Made by a program: the position numbers and the translations under genes | The notes under the pieces: generated by a model | What the model was told of the DNA's origin: nothing | What the model saw: the letters and a program-made list of their open reading frames with translations, nothing else | The model's database searches: none | Part shown: piece by piece, positions 17,246 through 27,187 of the stretch | How positions within the stretch are numbered: position 1 is the stretch's first letter | How the letters are laid out: each line of letters begins with the position of its first letter | DNA from: Blautia schinkii DSM 10518 | GTDB taxonomy: Bacteria > Bacillota > Clostridia > Lachnospirales > Lachnospiraceae | Direction of reading: 5' to 3' | Length of the DNA stretch: 64,000 bases | NCBI GenBank assembly: GCA_000702025.1 | Contig: KL370850.1 | Coordinates: 100,359-164,358, forward strand

Positions 17246-19588
17246 TTATCTTACAGGACACACACCATTGACACATTCGGAATCTCCGATGTCAAGCTCT
17301 GTCTCCTCATACTCATATTTGGACAAAAGAGAAGGGTTGAACGGCCGCATGGCTGCCTTGCGGCGTTCGTACTCTTCCTTGGATATCTCCTCATAAGGCA
17401 GCAATTCATAGAAATTATCGTCATAGCTCAGGAAAGAAAGAGCCACCACCTCATCCCAATTATCCCAAACCCATTCCTCAACCTCTTCCCATTCGTTCTC
17501 CCTAACATGTACTGTGATCGAACAATTATGGTCCACATAATGCTTCATAAACATTTTATAATTTTCCAACTGCGCAATGGCCGATACGTCTGCCTTGACA
17601 CAGCCGGACGGCGACTGCACGGGGAATTCCACCACCTTAGTGACCGGATTCTCCGGGTCCTGCCCCACCTCCGGCAGCACCGGATAGCCCAGATCCTCGC
17701 ACACACGGCACAGCGGGTCGGTTGCGCTGATACGGATGCGCCGGATATAATACGGCGCGTGGGAATAATGCACACCGTTCGATACTGTGGGAAGGAGCGA
17801 AAGCGTTCCCTCAGGCTTAATCGTAGTCACAAGCAATGGCTTTTCCGCTCCCAGCCTGGACGCCAGCTTGCCCGCTGCCTCATGAGCCGCCGCGCGCAGC
17901 TTCTCCAAAAGCTCAATCTGGCCTTCACGGGTCAGGCCGGTGGCATTGACCATATCCTGCCATCCCGTCAACGAACAGCCAAGCAGACGGTCACGCTGCT
18001 GCACCTCATTCCAGCGGTGGATTTCCAGCTCCCGGCAGGTCATACGGAAGCCTGCCTTGGCAGAAAGCCGCTGCGCCTCCAGCAGTCCTTTTTCATCCAG
18101 TACGCCGCCCTTTACAAATCCCATTACATTCAAAGTCGTAAGATTGCAGAGTCCATGGCTGTCCAGAAGGATTTCTCCGCAGGGATTACAGCCATTGAAA
18201 TTCGGCCGCCGCTTACGTCCCGCCTCCTCATTAATCCACCCCGGCTCCCCGGAATACCGCATCTGCTCCAAATGCCAGTGAAGCATATCCCTTGACGGTT
18301 TTTTACGATAGTAAATAGAATTATTGCTCATCTGGCGGTGCGCAATCGCCTTGTTGATTTCCCAGCGTCCGTTTACCTGGCGGTAGAGATGATTCTTCGC
18401 TTCAATACAAGTCCTGTCATCCGCGTCAATCAGGCCGATTTCCGAGGTCCGCCTTACCCCGCCGGAAACCACATTTTCACCGATGATATTTGCAATGTCC
18501 AAAAGGTCGATGGGCTGGAGCTGCGTGCGCTTCGCCCCGTCACGGGCACCTGCTGCCACAATCACCTTATGGATTTTATGAAGCATGGTCATCATAGACT
18601 CATATCCACTGGCCGTACCGCCGAAATTCTTCAGACGCTCGCCACGGGGACGGATAGAATCATAATCAACCACAATCTCTTTAATTTTCACATATTCATT
18701 GTTGGTGAGAATCTCAAAGTACCGCTCAAGAGCCTGGGCCCATCCCTCCTTGGAATCCCCAACCGCCAGAGTGACTGTATCTCTGGTAAAGGTCACATCC
18801 GTAAATTCCAGACGCTGCTCCTGCGGCCTGCCGTCATAAGCCTTATGAAGAATCTTCACATCTGTACGGATTTTCGGAAGCTTCTGCGCATCCTCTTTGA
18901 GCACACGGACTCCCACGCCGCTGCCCACCATCAATAAATAAAAAAGGTCATGGTATGCGTGGAAATCATCAATCACCTCAAAGGCGCAGTTATAGTTCGC
19001 CATGGGATAAGCGTCCGCCACAGGCGTATTTCCCACCCAGAGCGTGCGACCGGACAAAAACTGCCGCAGGTGATAGATATTGTCATACAGCTTCTCCGCC
19101 TCATCTCTGGAGGTGGGCGCGAGGGAACAGTTATATTCCACGGCTCTTCTCACCGTTTCCCACCAGAACTCCCGTCTCCCAATCCTCGGCAGAAAGCGGG
19201 AATAAGTCCTCGTGTATACAAAGGAGCCAAGCTGCTCCATAGGATTGGGCGCATGCTTATAGGAGCTTAAAAACTCCCTGCTTAAAAGACCGTCCTTCCA
19301 GTTGCCGTTGGCTCGCTCCTTCTCCTTCTCAATCCGGTATAGGATATATGCCTTGGCCGTATGGTAGCAGTGCTGCTCGAACAAAGCCTCCTCCACCATA
19401 TCCTGAATCTTCTCAATATCAATCATCTCTTCCCCTGCGGCCGCAGCTTTCTTCTCCACGTCCTCAGTCACCTTCTGTATCTCCTCCTGGCTGAGCTCTC
19501 CTGTGGCCGCAGATGCCAGGGCAATGGCGCGCGAAATAAAACCAGCGTCAAAGGGCACCACCTTGCCGCTTCGTTTCCGTACATTCAT
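17246..19588 (-). CDS. nrdJ: Adenosylcobalamin-dependent ribonucleoside-triphosphate reductase (class II)
   Basis: A 780-residue B12-dependent enzyme that reduces NTPs to dNTPs. The start at 19588 has AGGAGG seven bases upstream. Residues 1-90 are an ATP-cone (NVRKRSGKVVPFDAGFISRA), the overall-activity site. The catalytic region has NPCGEI with the radical Cys and Glu, followed by the first redox Cys in HGLCNLTTLN. The C-terminus ends in CVNGVCPVR, the swinging redox Cys pair of class II/RTPR enzymes. The promoter and two NrdR-box-like sites lie immediately upstream, so it is probably repressed by NrdR when dNTPs are high. The gene is convergent with the KamA-family gene. Confidence 0.93.
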   Translation of the reverse strand: MNVRKRSGKVVPFDAGFISRAIALASAATGELSQEEIQKVTEDVEKKAAAAGEEMIDIEKIQDMVEEALFEQHCYHTAKAYILYRIEKEKERANGNWKDGLLSREFLSSYKHAPNPMEQLGSFVYTRTYSRFLPRIGRREFWWETVRRAVEYNCSLAPTSRDEAEKLYDNIYHLRQFLSGRTLWVGNTPVADAYPMANYNCAFEVIDDFHAYHDLFYLLMVGSGVGVRVLKEDAQKLPKIRTDVKILHKAYDGRPQEQRLEFTDVTFTRDTVTLAVGDSKEGWAQALERYFEILTNNEYVKIKEIVVDYDSIRPRGERLKNFGGTASGYESMMTMLHKIHKVIVAAGARDGAKRTQLQPIDLLDIANIIGENVVSGGVRRTSEIGLIDADDRTCIEAKNHLYRQVNGRWEINKAIAHRQMSNNSIYYRKKPSRDMLHWHLEQMRYSGEPGWINEEAGRKRRPNFNGCNPCGEILLDSHGLCNLTTLNVMGFVKGGVLDEKGLLEAQRLSAKAGFRMTCRELEIHRWNEVQQRDRLLGCSLTGWQDMVNATGLTREGQIELLEKLRAAAHEAAGKLASRLGAEKPLLVTTIKPEGTLSLLPTVSNGVHYSHAPYYIRRIRISATDPLCRVCEDLGYPVLPEVGQDPENPVTKVVEFPVQSPSGCVKADVSAIAQLENYKMFMKHYVDHNCSITVHVRENEWEEVEEWVWDNWDEVVALSFLSYDDNFYELLPYEEISKEEYERRKAAMRPFNPSLLSKYEYEETELDIGDSECVNGVCPVR

Positions 19589-19622
19589 AGTGATTCCTCC
19601 TGATGTCATATTTTCTCAAAAA

Positions 19623-19638
19623 ACAGCAGATATTGTTG
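19623..19638 (-). promoter_or_regulatory. Candidate NrdR box, downstream copy
   Basis: ACAGCAGATATTGTTG matches the NrdR-box consensus ACACTATATATTGTGT at 11 of 16 positions, mainly in the right half. Its centre lies 32 bp from the upstream box, three helical turns, as in known NrdR operators. Confidence 0.55.
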
Positions 19639-19654
19639 TTTTATTTTACCAATC

Positions 19655-19670
19655 ACACCATATATAGTAC
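19655..19670 (-). promoter_or_regulatory. Candidate NrdR box over the nrdJ -10 region
   Basis: ACACCATATATAGTAC matches the NrdR consensus at 12 of 16 positions. It overlaps the predicted -10 TACTAT (19669-19664), where NrdR binding would block RNA polymerase. Confidence 0.65.
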
Positions 19671-19692
19671 AACATACAGCTAAAGAAATCAA
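19664..19692 (-). promoter_or_regulatory. Promoter of nrdJ
   Basis: On the minus strand TTGATT (19692-19687), a 17-bp spacer and TACTAT (19669-19664), about 75 bp upstream of the start codon. Confidence 0.65.
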
Positions 19693-19750
19693 GAGGATTA
19701 TTTTAGTCCAGATTTATACAAAATACTTATCTACTAACAATTACGTTAAA

Positions 19751-21556
19751 TCACACCTTGATTTTTTTCATTTCAGACCACTTGCTGAATACTTTTTTCC
19801 CATCTTGTCTTGTAAAACTATGAAGGGCAACATTGTATTTTCCTGGCTTGACATTTTTAAAAACAATAGTGGTTGATTTTTTATTTTTAGCAATATATTT
19901 GTATGTTGCAGGTTTGATTTGATAAACAGGGTCTTTTCGTAGTTCATTGCATTGATAGTAGCTAAGTGACTTTTTCTGGCCTGTACCCAGGACACAATCA
20001 TAGCCAAGGGCATCTCCGCCTGTTATCTCAACCGTAACAGTTTTTCCTTTGACTTTTACACGCTTAATTTTAGGTTGATCCGGAGTATTCACTGTAACCA
20101 CAACCTTAGCTGGGTTACTCCAATCTGTGAATTGTTTATTACCTTTTTCATCTCTTATCCACCCATGGCTGTATATATAATAGGTTCCCAGTCCAACATA
20201 CGGAAAACATACCTGTTGACCGGGTTTCGCATTTTTTTGTACGCGAAAATCTACGCTGAAAGGAACTGTTATCCATTCGTCTTCAAAATAATTATTAGAC
20301 GAATATTTCATCAGATAATCATAGCCCTCTACAGAAAGATTGCTATTTTCTGCTGTAACATAGACCGAATTTCCGGTGACACGCGCATCTTCGATGAAAA
20401 CCCTGCTTTCGGAAATAGAATTCCCGGTACTTTGAAAAGCGATTCCCATCCCTCTTGCATAACACTCTGCATAAGAACCGGTATCACCTACTATGACAAG
20501 TTGTTCACTACTTTCATCAAAAGCAGATTGAGAAATGGATTTCACGTTTGCAGGTATATAGACTTCTTTGAGATTCGGACAAGACATAAAGGCCCCCGCA
20601 CCTATTTGTGTTACGGCGGTACCTATTCTCACTGTCTCAAGAGAACCGCAGTTAGCAAAATACATAGCGCCGACAGCATTTATTCCATTACCGGTATCAA
20701 CCGTTTTTAAATTGGGGCATCCCTCTGCGATATAATCAGAAGCAATACCTTTAACGCTGTCTGGAATAATCAGTTCTTTAATATTTGACCCGCGAAATAG
20801 GAAACCCTCCTGGACAGAACCCAGGGAAGTAATAGAATCCGGTATTTGAATAGTCTCTAAGGAATCTTCAACGTCCTCGAGATGGTCAACAGGAATGCCA
20901 TAAATACTATCTTTTAGTACAACATTTACACCTCCTGCCCACGCGGAATAGGAAGAATCATCTCTTCGGGTATAGATTACACCATCGATTGTAGTCTGCG
21001 GCAAAAAATCCATTGCGTTTACTTTAATATTTTCGTTTAACGCAGCTTGATAAATCGGCGTATTTTTATAACATGATATTGTCAGGTTAAAACACCCTTC
21101 AAAAACATTAGTACCAATTTGTGGAATAGCAGCTTCAATAGTTAAAGATACAAGCCTTTCACAATTTTTGAAAGCGCCGTCAGCTATCCGGGTAATTCTC
21201 TTCCCATCTGCTCTCCCGTTGATTTCCAAGGTTTGGGGGATATCATCAGTATATCCGACAATACTGCATGTTTTTCCGCTTTCTTCATTTTGGTAAATAA
21301 TACCGTCAACAACAAAATCTCCAGCCACAGTATCTGCTAATCCTGATTCTTCGCTTGAAAAGATTTCCGCAGATTCATTCTCTCCGTCATTAAAAACATC
21401 CGTATCAAGTTCACCGACAGAAAACTGATCCTGGTCTGTATCAGTTATTATGGTATCCATATTGGAGAATATATCTGTGTCTGCTGCAAAAGCAGACGTA
21501 CTTGCTCCAAATACGAGTGTTAAAAAAAGAACAGTAGTTAGTAGTTTCAATTTCAT
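19751..21556 (-). CDS. Secreted BspA-type leucine-rich-repeat protein (LRR3)
   Basis: A 601-residue exported protein with AGGAGG before the ATG. A signal peptide ends near residue 25 (STSAFA|ADTD), followed by an acidic, low-complexity linker to about residue 75. LRR_5/BspA repeats follow, e.g. RITRIADGAFKNCERLVSLT, SVQEGFLFRGSNIKELIIPD and QIGAGAFMSCPNLKEVYIP. The C-terminal 200 residues are two fibronectin-like beta segments ending in FSKWSEMKKIKV. There is no LPXTG anchor. The layout matches extracellular adhesin or matrix-binding proteins of gut Clostridia. It is the third paralogue in a row, separated from the second by a terminator. Confidence 0.88.
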   Translation of the reverse strand: MKLKLLTTVLFLTLVFGASTSAFAADTDIFSNMDTIITDTDQDQFSVGELDTDVFNDGENESAEIFSSEESGLADTVAGDFVVDGIIYQNEESGKTCSIVGYTDDIPQTLEINGRADGKRITRIADGAFKNCERLVSLTIEAAIPQIGTNVFEGCFNLTISCYKNTPIYQAALNENIKVNAMDFLPQTTIDGVIYTRRDDSSYSAWAGGVNVVLKDSIYGIPVDHLEDVEDSLETIQIPDSITSLGSVQEGFLFRGSNIKELIIPDSVKGIASDYIAEGCPNLKTVDTGNGINAVGAMYFANCGSLETVRIGTAVTQIGAGAFMSCPNLKEVYIPANVKSISQSAFDESSEQLVIVGDTGSYAECYARGMGIAFQSTGNSISESRVFIEDARVTGNSVYVTAENSNLSVEGYDYLMKYSSNNYFEDEWITVPFSVDFRVQKNAKPGQQVCFPYVGLGTYYIYSHGWIRDEKGNKQFTDWSNPAKVVVTVNTPDQPKIKRVKVKGKTVTVEITGGDALGYDCVLGTGQKKSLSYYQCNELRKDPVYQIKPATYKYIAKNKKSTTIVFKNVKPGKYNVALHSFTRQDGKKVFSKWSEMKKIKV

Positions 21557-21613
21557 AGTAGCACCTCCTGAATTTGAATATCTGTATGTAAGGATATAAA
21601 ATTATGCTTGAAA

Positions 21614-21650
21614 GGGAAGGGGGAGTGTACGATTACCACTCCTCCTTCCC
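21614..21650 (-). terminator. Terminator between LRR2 and LRR3 genes
   Basis: Stem GGGAAGGAGGAGTG against CACTCCCCCTTCCC with one mismatch and a 9-base loop, followed by TTTC on the minus strand. It lies 20 bp past the LRR2 stop. Confidence 0.65.
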
Positions 21651-21669
21651 TCTGTAAATTGGCTATGCC

Positions 21670-23373
21670 TTACTTAATCGTAACTTTTTTCATAGGAGCC
21701 CACTGGCCGTAAACCTTATTTTTGCCTTGAGTCCTATATGGCTGAACACACACATAATATGTGCCGGGTTTAATGTTTTTCATCGTTACAGTTTTTTTGG
21801 TCTGATTTAATAACCTATAAGCAGTGTTGCCGGGTGAACGTACTGCTGCTGTGGAACTGTCGCTATTTACAGTCTTTTTTGCGAGTGTAACATTATATCC
21901 GGTTGCATCCTTAGGACGTTTTACCGTAATGGTAAGTTTTCTGCCCGATACCTTAACAGATGGAGCTACCGGTCTGGAAGGCGTTATGGAAGTAATCTTT
22001 ATCTTTCTTACCTCTGACCATGGGCTTTCATATTCCTTACCATCCACTTTTGTTACAGATTTAAGGCCTATATAATAAGTTCCTTTGTATATATTTTTAA
22101 AAGTGACTTTATTTCCATCCTGATTTTCCGCTATTCTGGCGTTGCTTCTGGTACGGACAGGTTCCCCAAATCGATTCTTTGCATTGCCCAGAACACAGTA
22201 GAACACATCCCCGGAAAAATCATCGAGATTGACGGTAATCATATTCTTATTTATGGATATACTTTTAATCTTTGGCGCAACCGGTGTATAGATAAAATCA
22301 ATGTTGTGTTCTTTTGCGTAACTCTCGGCATAGGAGCCTTTTGTCACAGAAAAAGTAACATACAAACAATTCTCAAATGCATCATCTGCAATTTCTGTAA
22401 CACCGGCAGGAATCCGGACCTCTTTCAGGTTTGTAATGGCAAAAAAAGCCTTGGTTTCAATACGCTTCAGATCAGTGGGCAATACAATTTCCTTTAAGTT
22501 GGAACACCCATAGAATGCTTTGCGTCCGATTACCTCCACATAATCAAGAGAATGTGTTAAATCGAGTGTCGCTTTGGAATCATCATAATCTATGATACCC
22601 GAGGTATATACAGGAGAATCATTTGGCGACAATTTCCAGTAATGTGAAATTTCCACCATGCCTTCAGAATATTGTATGTTTCCACTCTCTATATCTTCAG
22701 CATAGTATGGGTAGCCCTCTTCTTTATAGGGAAACCCTCCATAAGAAGTAACCAGCACCTTGGTGTCAGGGTCAAATGCATCATCTGCGATGGTGCCGAA
22801 TTGCTGTTGGGCTGTATTAAGAGTCGCTAATCTCGGACAATTCCAAAACGCATGGCTTTCAATATATGCAACATTAAGTGAAACTGCGCGCAACTGATAA
22901 CAGCCTTGAAAAGCACGTTGGCGAATCGTTATGATTTTAGAATCAAGTGAATATATCCCTACGTATTTCAAATTTTGGCTGTTGGCAAATGCATCTTCGC
23001 CAATTTCCAAAACAGGCTTGTCAAGATGGGTTCCTGGAATTTTCACTGTTTCCTGGTCCACACCACGAATCAAACGATAGCCGTCGAGTTCCGGCATATA
23101 TTCATAAACAAGCCCCTCTGTTTCCTGTATTTCATAATCTTCAGACACTTCAGAAGTAAATGCATCTTCTTCCGGCTCAGCGCTAAACGCAGATATGTCG
23201 TCTTCACTATCGCTTAGTAAATCGGCTGTATCCTTAGCAACATCCTCTTCTATGGAAAGCGTTGTATCAGTTTCCTGGCTGCTGTCTGTAAACTCCGCGC
23301 CGAAAACCGGCAATGTTAAATTTAAAGATAAGATACCAATCAGTAATATAGATTGTATTTTTTTCATTTTCAT
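21670..23373 (-). CDS. Secreted BspA-type leucine-rich-repeat protein (LRR2)
   Basis: About 567 residues from the ATG at 23373, which has AAAGGTG eight bases upstream and the start of a clear signal peptide (MKMKKIQSILLIGILSLN). The mature protein begins with an acidic linker. BspA-like repeats follow, for example VLEIGEDAFANSQNLKYVGI, IITIRQRAFQGCYQLRAVSL and RIETKAFFAITNLKEVRIPA. Two fibronectin-like C-terminal segments end in YGQWAPMKKVTIK, closely resembling the tails of the neighbouring paralogues. It starts 50 bp after LRR1 stops and is probably co-transcribed with it. It is likely a surface or secreted adhesin. Confidence 0.87.
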   Translation of the reverse strand: MKMKKIQSILLIGILSLNLTLPVFGAEFTDSSQETDTTLSIEEDVAKDTADLLSDSEDDISAFSAEPEEDAFTSEVSEDYEIQETEGLVYEYMPELDGYRLIRGVDQETVKIPGTHLDKPVLEIGEDAFANSQNLKYVGIYSLDSKIITIRQRAFQGCYQLRAVSLNVAYIESHAFWNCPRLATLNTAQQQFGTIADDAFDPDTKVLVTSYGGFPYKEEGYPYYAEDIESGNIQYSEGMVEISHYWKLSPNDSPVYTSGIIDYDDSKATLDLTHSLDYVEVIGRKAFYGCSNLKEIVLPTDLKRIETKAFFAITNLKEVRIPAGVTEIADDAFENCLYVTFSVTKGSYAESYAKEHNIDFIYTPVAPKIKSISINKNMITVNLDDFSGDVFYCVLGNAKNRFGEPVRTRSNARIAENQDGNKVTFKNIYKGTYYIGLKSVTKVDGKEYESPWSEVRKIKITSITPSRPVAPSVKVSGRKLTITVKRPKDATGYNVTLAKKTVNSDSSTAAVRSPGNTAYRLLNQTKKTVTMKNIKPGTYYVCVQPYRTQGKNKVYGQWAPMKKVTIK

Positions 23374-23422
23374 ACTATTTTCACCTTTCTGAGAAATAAA
23401 AACACTCTGCACTTTTCGTTTG

Positions 23423-26400
23423 TCATTTAACCTTAATCTTCGCCGTACGTGCTCTCCATTTGCTGCAGACCTTCGCACCGTTTTTCTGCTTGGCGTAGCC
23501 CTTGACCAAAAGCTGGTAAGTGCCTTTCTTCACATTTTTAAATACAAGCTTTGTAGTGGAGCTGTCTGCGCTATAACGGACATTGTCAGGCATCAGAAGC
23601 TTCTGGGCACCTTCTTTTTTAGTACCATTGGCAAGTACGCCTGCATATCCCTTGGCACCTGCTGTTTTATTGAGCACCACAGTAACAGTATTACCCTTAA
23701 CAGTCACGCTCTTGACCGTCGGGGACTTAGGCGCCTGAGTTGATACCACAGTCAGGACCGGTTTTGACCATGAACTGTATTCCGTCTTTCCATCCTTAAG
23801 TGTTCTGACGGATCGTGCGAATGTATAATAAGAGCCTTTGTCCAGAAGTTTGAAATCCAGTTTTTGCTCTTCCGCTCCTGCGAGCTTCTGACGCGCCACA
23901 TATTTTCCCGATTTAGGGAAGTTTTTATCTTTAGAGAGGACATACTCATAAGACTCTGCGTTATAGCCTCGTTTACTCATTATTATATGGATGCAGTTGC
24001 CGTCAAAACGCTCCATGGCAAGCACCGGCGCACTGAGCACAGCTTCGCCGTCTGAGACAAAGGTATATCCATTACTATTAGCGAAATTCTCCGCCACGGA
24101 ACCGGATTTACCATAAATCACACAGCCATCCGGCAGGTGATTTTCTCCAATTGAATAAACACTTTCCGGAATATGAATTTCTTTCAGGCTATTGCAGCCT
24201 TCAAATGAATAGCGGTCAATCACTTCAACTCCTGTAAGAATTTCAATCTTTTCAAGCGCAGTGCAGTTGGTGAAAGAATCCGTGAACATTTTCACATTGG
24301 CTGGTATTGTAACCTGCTTCAATGAATCGCAATATGCAAACGCGAACATTCCAAGTGTTTCAAGTGTATCCGGCAATTCTACAGATGTAAAGTTACAGTT
24401 CTCAAAGGCACCTCCCTCAATCCGCTTCAATGAGCCCGGCAAATCTATAGATGTCAGGCCGCAATTTTCAAAAGCATTTGCATCAATTTGTTTCAGTGTA
24501 TCCGGCAGAGTCACTTTCGACAGATTATAACAGCCCGTGCAAAGCGAATCTGGGATTTCTGTAAGTCCTTTAGAAAAATGAATCTCTTCCAGTTTTTCAC
24601 AGCGTGCAAATGCAGATTTGCCTATGGTTTTTACCGAAGCAGGAATAGTTACCGATTTAAGCCCACTCCATATAAATGCGTTATTGCCGATTGATGTCAG
24701 GGACGATGGTAAATCTACCTGCTCCAGAGAAGAACACATACCAAAAGCTCTCTCGCCAATGGTTTTCAGGGAAACCGGAAAATTGACCTGTTTCAAGGCG
24801 GTACACTTATCGAATGCAAAACCACCTATAGATGTCAGTGATGCAGAGAAATATACCTGTTCCAGAGATGTACACTCACTGAACGCGTAGTCTTTAATAG
24901 TCTTTATGGTATCAGGAAGCTTTACGGAACGGATATTCTCACACGCACTAAAGGCTTTAAGGTCAATAAACGTTACCTTTTTTCCTTTAATGGTACCTGA
25001 TATAACAATATCTCCCTCCAGATTTTTGTCTGCTTCTATAACGGCATAATCTTTTGAGGCTGGCTGGTACTCGTACCTGATACCGTCCTGCTTCACAATA
25101 GAGTTATCTATGGTACCGTTAATATAAGAAATTTTATTATTCTTGGCAAAGGTCTCTCCATAGGATCCCTTTACCACGTAAAACGTCAGATTATTGCAGG
25201 AACCAAAAGCATTCTTGTTAATACTTTTTACGCTTTTGGGGATGGTAAGTCTGCGGAGTGCAGAACTGCTGTATGCATTACTGCCAATCGTAGTAACAGT
25301 ATTCGGAAGAGTCATATCTTCCAGTCCGCACTTACGGAAAGTATTATCCGGCACGGTTTTTAATCCTTTTCCCCACTGCACATTACGCAGATTTTTGCAG
25401 TTCTCAAATACATTTTTTCCCATTTTTGTTACAGAATTAGGGATAGTAATGGATTCGATTTTAGAGCAATTGAATGCAAAATCGCCGATGGAGGTCAAGG
25501 ATGACGGAAGAACCACTTCTTTCACGCGGCAATTATTAAAAGCATAAGAACCGATGCTTTTCAAACCGGAAGGCAGAGTAAGGGAGCTGCTGACTCCTGC
25601 ATTAGAAAACGTAGACACAGGAAGGCTTGTCATATTTTCAGGCAGACGTACCTCCTCTACACTCGCACCATAAAAAACCCCTTCCCCCAGGGATTTCACA
25701 CTGTCAGGGATAAGCACCTGTTTCAGGGTAAGCCCTTTAAAAGCATAATCGCCAATACTTTTAAGTCCATCCGGCAGGATGATTTCCCTAAGGTTGATAC
25801 ATGAGAGGAAACTTTCCTTTCCTATATTTTGTAAGGTATCAGGCAAAACAACCCGGCGGATTCTGTAACAATCAATAAAGGCTCTCTCTCCAATTCCCGT
25901 AACGGACTTGCCAAGGACAGTATCCGGGATGATCACTTCCTCGGGGATATCACCTGAGTAGTCTGTCACCAGATAGCTGTCAGAGGACTTTTGATATGTA
26001 TAGCACACGCCGCCCAGTGTTACATTCTCCTGACCAGGTTCAGGGGCAGGTTCCTCCCCGGCGAAGAAATTGAGACCATGCTCCCGGGCGTATTCTTCCG
26101 CATAGGAGCCTTCCGGTGCGATAATCGTCACCTTTGCATTTTTTGCAAATAAGTCCTCTCCGATTTTTGTCATGGACTTGGGAAGATATATTTTTTTAAG
26201 ACCAACACACCGATTAAACGCACCCGGCGCAAGCTCAACGACACCTTCCGGGATTTCTATTGTTTCCAATTTACTGCAGGAGCCAATCACTCCTTCCGGA
26301 ATCACTGTCATACTTGCCGGAAAATGAATAAACCGCACATCTGTGTTTGAAAATGCACCAACCTGGATTTCTGTTACACTGTCCGGGATATGCAGGGAGA

Positions 26401-27013
26401 GAAAGCAGCTCCCATCAAATGCCGAATGCTGGATTACCTGAAGTCCATCCGGCAGAATCAGATCACCGGTGGTTTCATAAAACTCATGTTCCTCCAAACT
26501 TGCATCATACACATATGGCCCGATTTCCGTAACCTTTTTGCCGTTGATTTCTGACCGTACAACTATTGTCTCCCCATAAAGATTACGAATCCATTTGACA
26601 TAGTAGCTGTCCTTATCTTCCATATACTGGTAGCTGACATTATCCAGAGTAACGTATTCTTCGAAGTCACCGTCAGAAATATCCGTGTCACCAGCCTCAT
26701 CCCCCGGATTATCCTGCTCCGAAGAAAAAATTTCCACTTCATCCTGAGACGCAGACTGGAAAAGTTCATCCGATTGGATAGCTTCCCCGTCGGACAAAAT
26801 TTCTTCCGCTTCGGGCAAAGTCTCCGCCACAGGATTACCTGCCCCGGGCAGAGCCTCTTCATCCGGCAGAACCGCTCCGTAACCCGCATCCGCCTCCGCT
26901 GCTCCTGAGTCGCTGAATTCTGAGTCACTGAACTCTGCGGCAAACACAGCGGTTGGAGACGATGCGGCAAGCATTCCCGCCATTAATAGTGTAAATAGCC
27001 TTTTCTTTTTCAT
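23423..27013 (-). CDS. Large secreted BspA-type leucine-rich-repeat surface protein (LRR1)
   Basis: A 1196-residue exported protein. The signal peptide cleaves near AVFAAEF. An acidic, serine-rich linker (residues 27-115) follows. Two LRR blocks come next: a short one around residues 150-300 and a long one from about 360 to 960. The repeat unit is about 23 residues, with the pattern LPxxLxSIGxxAFxxCxxL. Each block is introduced by an 'xVxxxGVxYxYxxxxDxYxV' beta module. The C-terminal 190 residues are fibronectin-like, ending in CSKWRARTAKIKVK. There is no sortase motif. A promoter module identical in layout to that of yfhO lies upstream at 27077-27115, so both are likely controlled by the same response regulator. 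Confidence 0.9.
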   Translation of the reverse strand: MKKKRLFTLLMAGMLAASSPTAVFAAEFSDSEFSDSGAAEADAGYGAVLPDEEALPGAGNPVAETLPEAEEILSDGEAIQSDELFQSASQDEVEIFSSEQDNPGDEAGDTDISDGDFEEYVTLDNVSYQYMEDKDSYYVKWIRNLYGETIVVRSEINGKKVTEIGPYVYDASLEEHEFYETTGDLILPDGLQVIQHSAFDGSCFLSLHIPDSVTEIQVGAFSNTDVRFIHFPASMTVIPEGVIGSCSKLETIEIPEGVVELAPGAFNRCVGLKKIYLPKSMTKIGEDLFAKNAKVTIIAPEGSYAEEYAREHGLNFFAGEEPAPEPGQENVTLGGVCYTYQKSSDSYLVTDYSGDIPEEVIIPDTVLGKSVTGIGERAFIDCYRIRRVVLPDTLQNIGKESFLSCINLREIILPDGLKSIGDYAFKGLTLKQVLIPDSVKSLGEGVFYGASVEEVRLPENMTSLPVSTFSNAGVSSSLTLPSGLKSIGSYAFNNCRVKEVVLPSSLTSIGDFAFNCSKIESITIPNSVTKMGKNVFENCKNLRNVQWGKGLKTVPDNTFRKCGLEDMTLPNTVTTIGSNAYSSSALRRLTIPKSVKSINKNAFGSCNNLTFYVVKGSYGETFAKNNKISYINGTIDNSIVKQDGIRYEYQPASKDYAVIEADKNLEGDIVISGTIKGKKVTFIDLKAFSACENIRSVKLPDTIKTIKDYAFSECTSLEQVYFSASLTSIGGFAFDKCTALKQVNFPVSLKTIGERAFGMCSSLEQVDLPSSLTSIGNNAFIWSGLKSVTIPASVKTIGKSAFARCEKLEEIHFSKGLTEIPDSLCTGCYNLSKVTLPDTLKQIDANAFENCGLTSIDLPGSLKRIEGGAFENCNFTSVELPDTLETLGMFAFAYCDSLKQVTIPANVKMFTDSFTNCTALEKIEILTGVEVIDRYSFEGCNSLKEIHIPESVYSIGENHLPDGCVIYGKSGSVAENFANSNGYTFVSDGEAVLSAPVLAMERFDGNCIHIIMSKRGYNAESYEYVLSKDKNFPKSGKYVARQKLAGAEEQKLDFKLLDKGSYYTFARSVRTLKDGKTEYSSWSKPVLTVVSTQAPKSPTVKSVTVKGNTVTVVLNKTAGAKGYAGVLANGTKKEGAQKLLMPDNVRYSADSSTTKLVFKNVKKGTYQLLVKGYAKQKNGAKVCSKWRARTAKIKVK

Positions 27014-27076
27014 AAAATCCCTTCTTTCTCAAAATATAGTGTTGTTTAAGAGTTACTCTTTCTTCCATAAATTGGT

Positions 27077-27115
27077 TATATAAATATAATGCTTCAAACC
27101 AGCAAAATATTGCAT
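27077..27115 (-). promoter_or_regulatory. LRR1 promoter with 21-bp-spaced direct repeats (LytTR-type operator candidate)
   Basis: On the minus strand ATGCAATATTTT (27115-27104) and AAGCATTATATT (27094-27083) are 21 bp apart start to start. The -10-like TATATA (27082-27077) follows at once. The same arrangement precedes yfhO. Direct repeats two helical turns apart next to a weak -10 are the usual target of LytTR-family regulators such as the one at 33277. Confidence 0.6.
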
Positions 27116-27140
27116 GTAAAACAATAAAATTTAAGAAATC

Positions 27141-27178
27141 AGCCACAGCTAGATATAAAATGCAATCTCACTGTGGCT
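27141..27178 (-). terminator. Terminator-like hairpin after yfhO
   Basis: An 8-bp perfect stem (AGCCACAG / CTGTGGCT) 10 bp after the yfhO stop, followed by an A/T-rich tract without a clean T run. It is a weak terminator. Confidence 0.55.
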
Positions 27179-27187
27179 TAAATCCAA

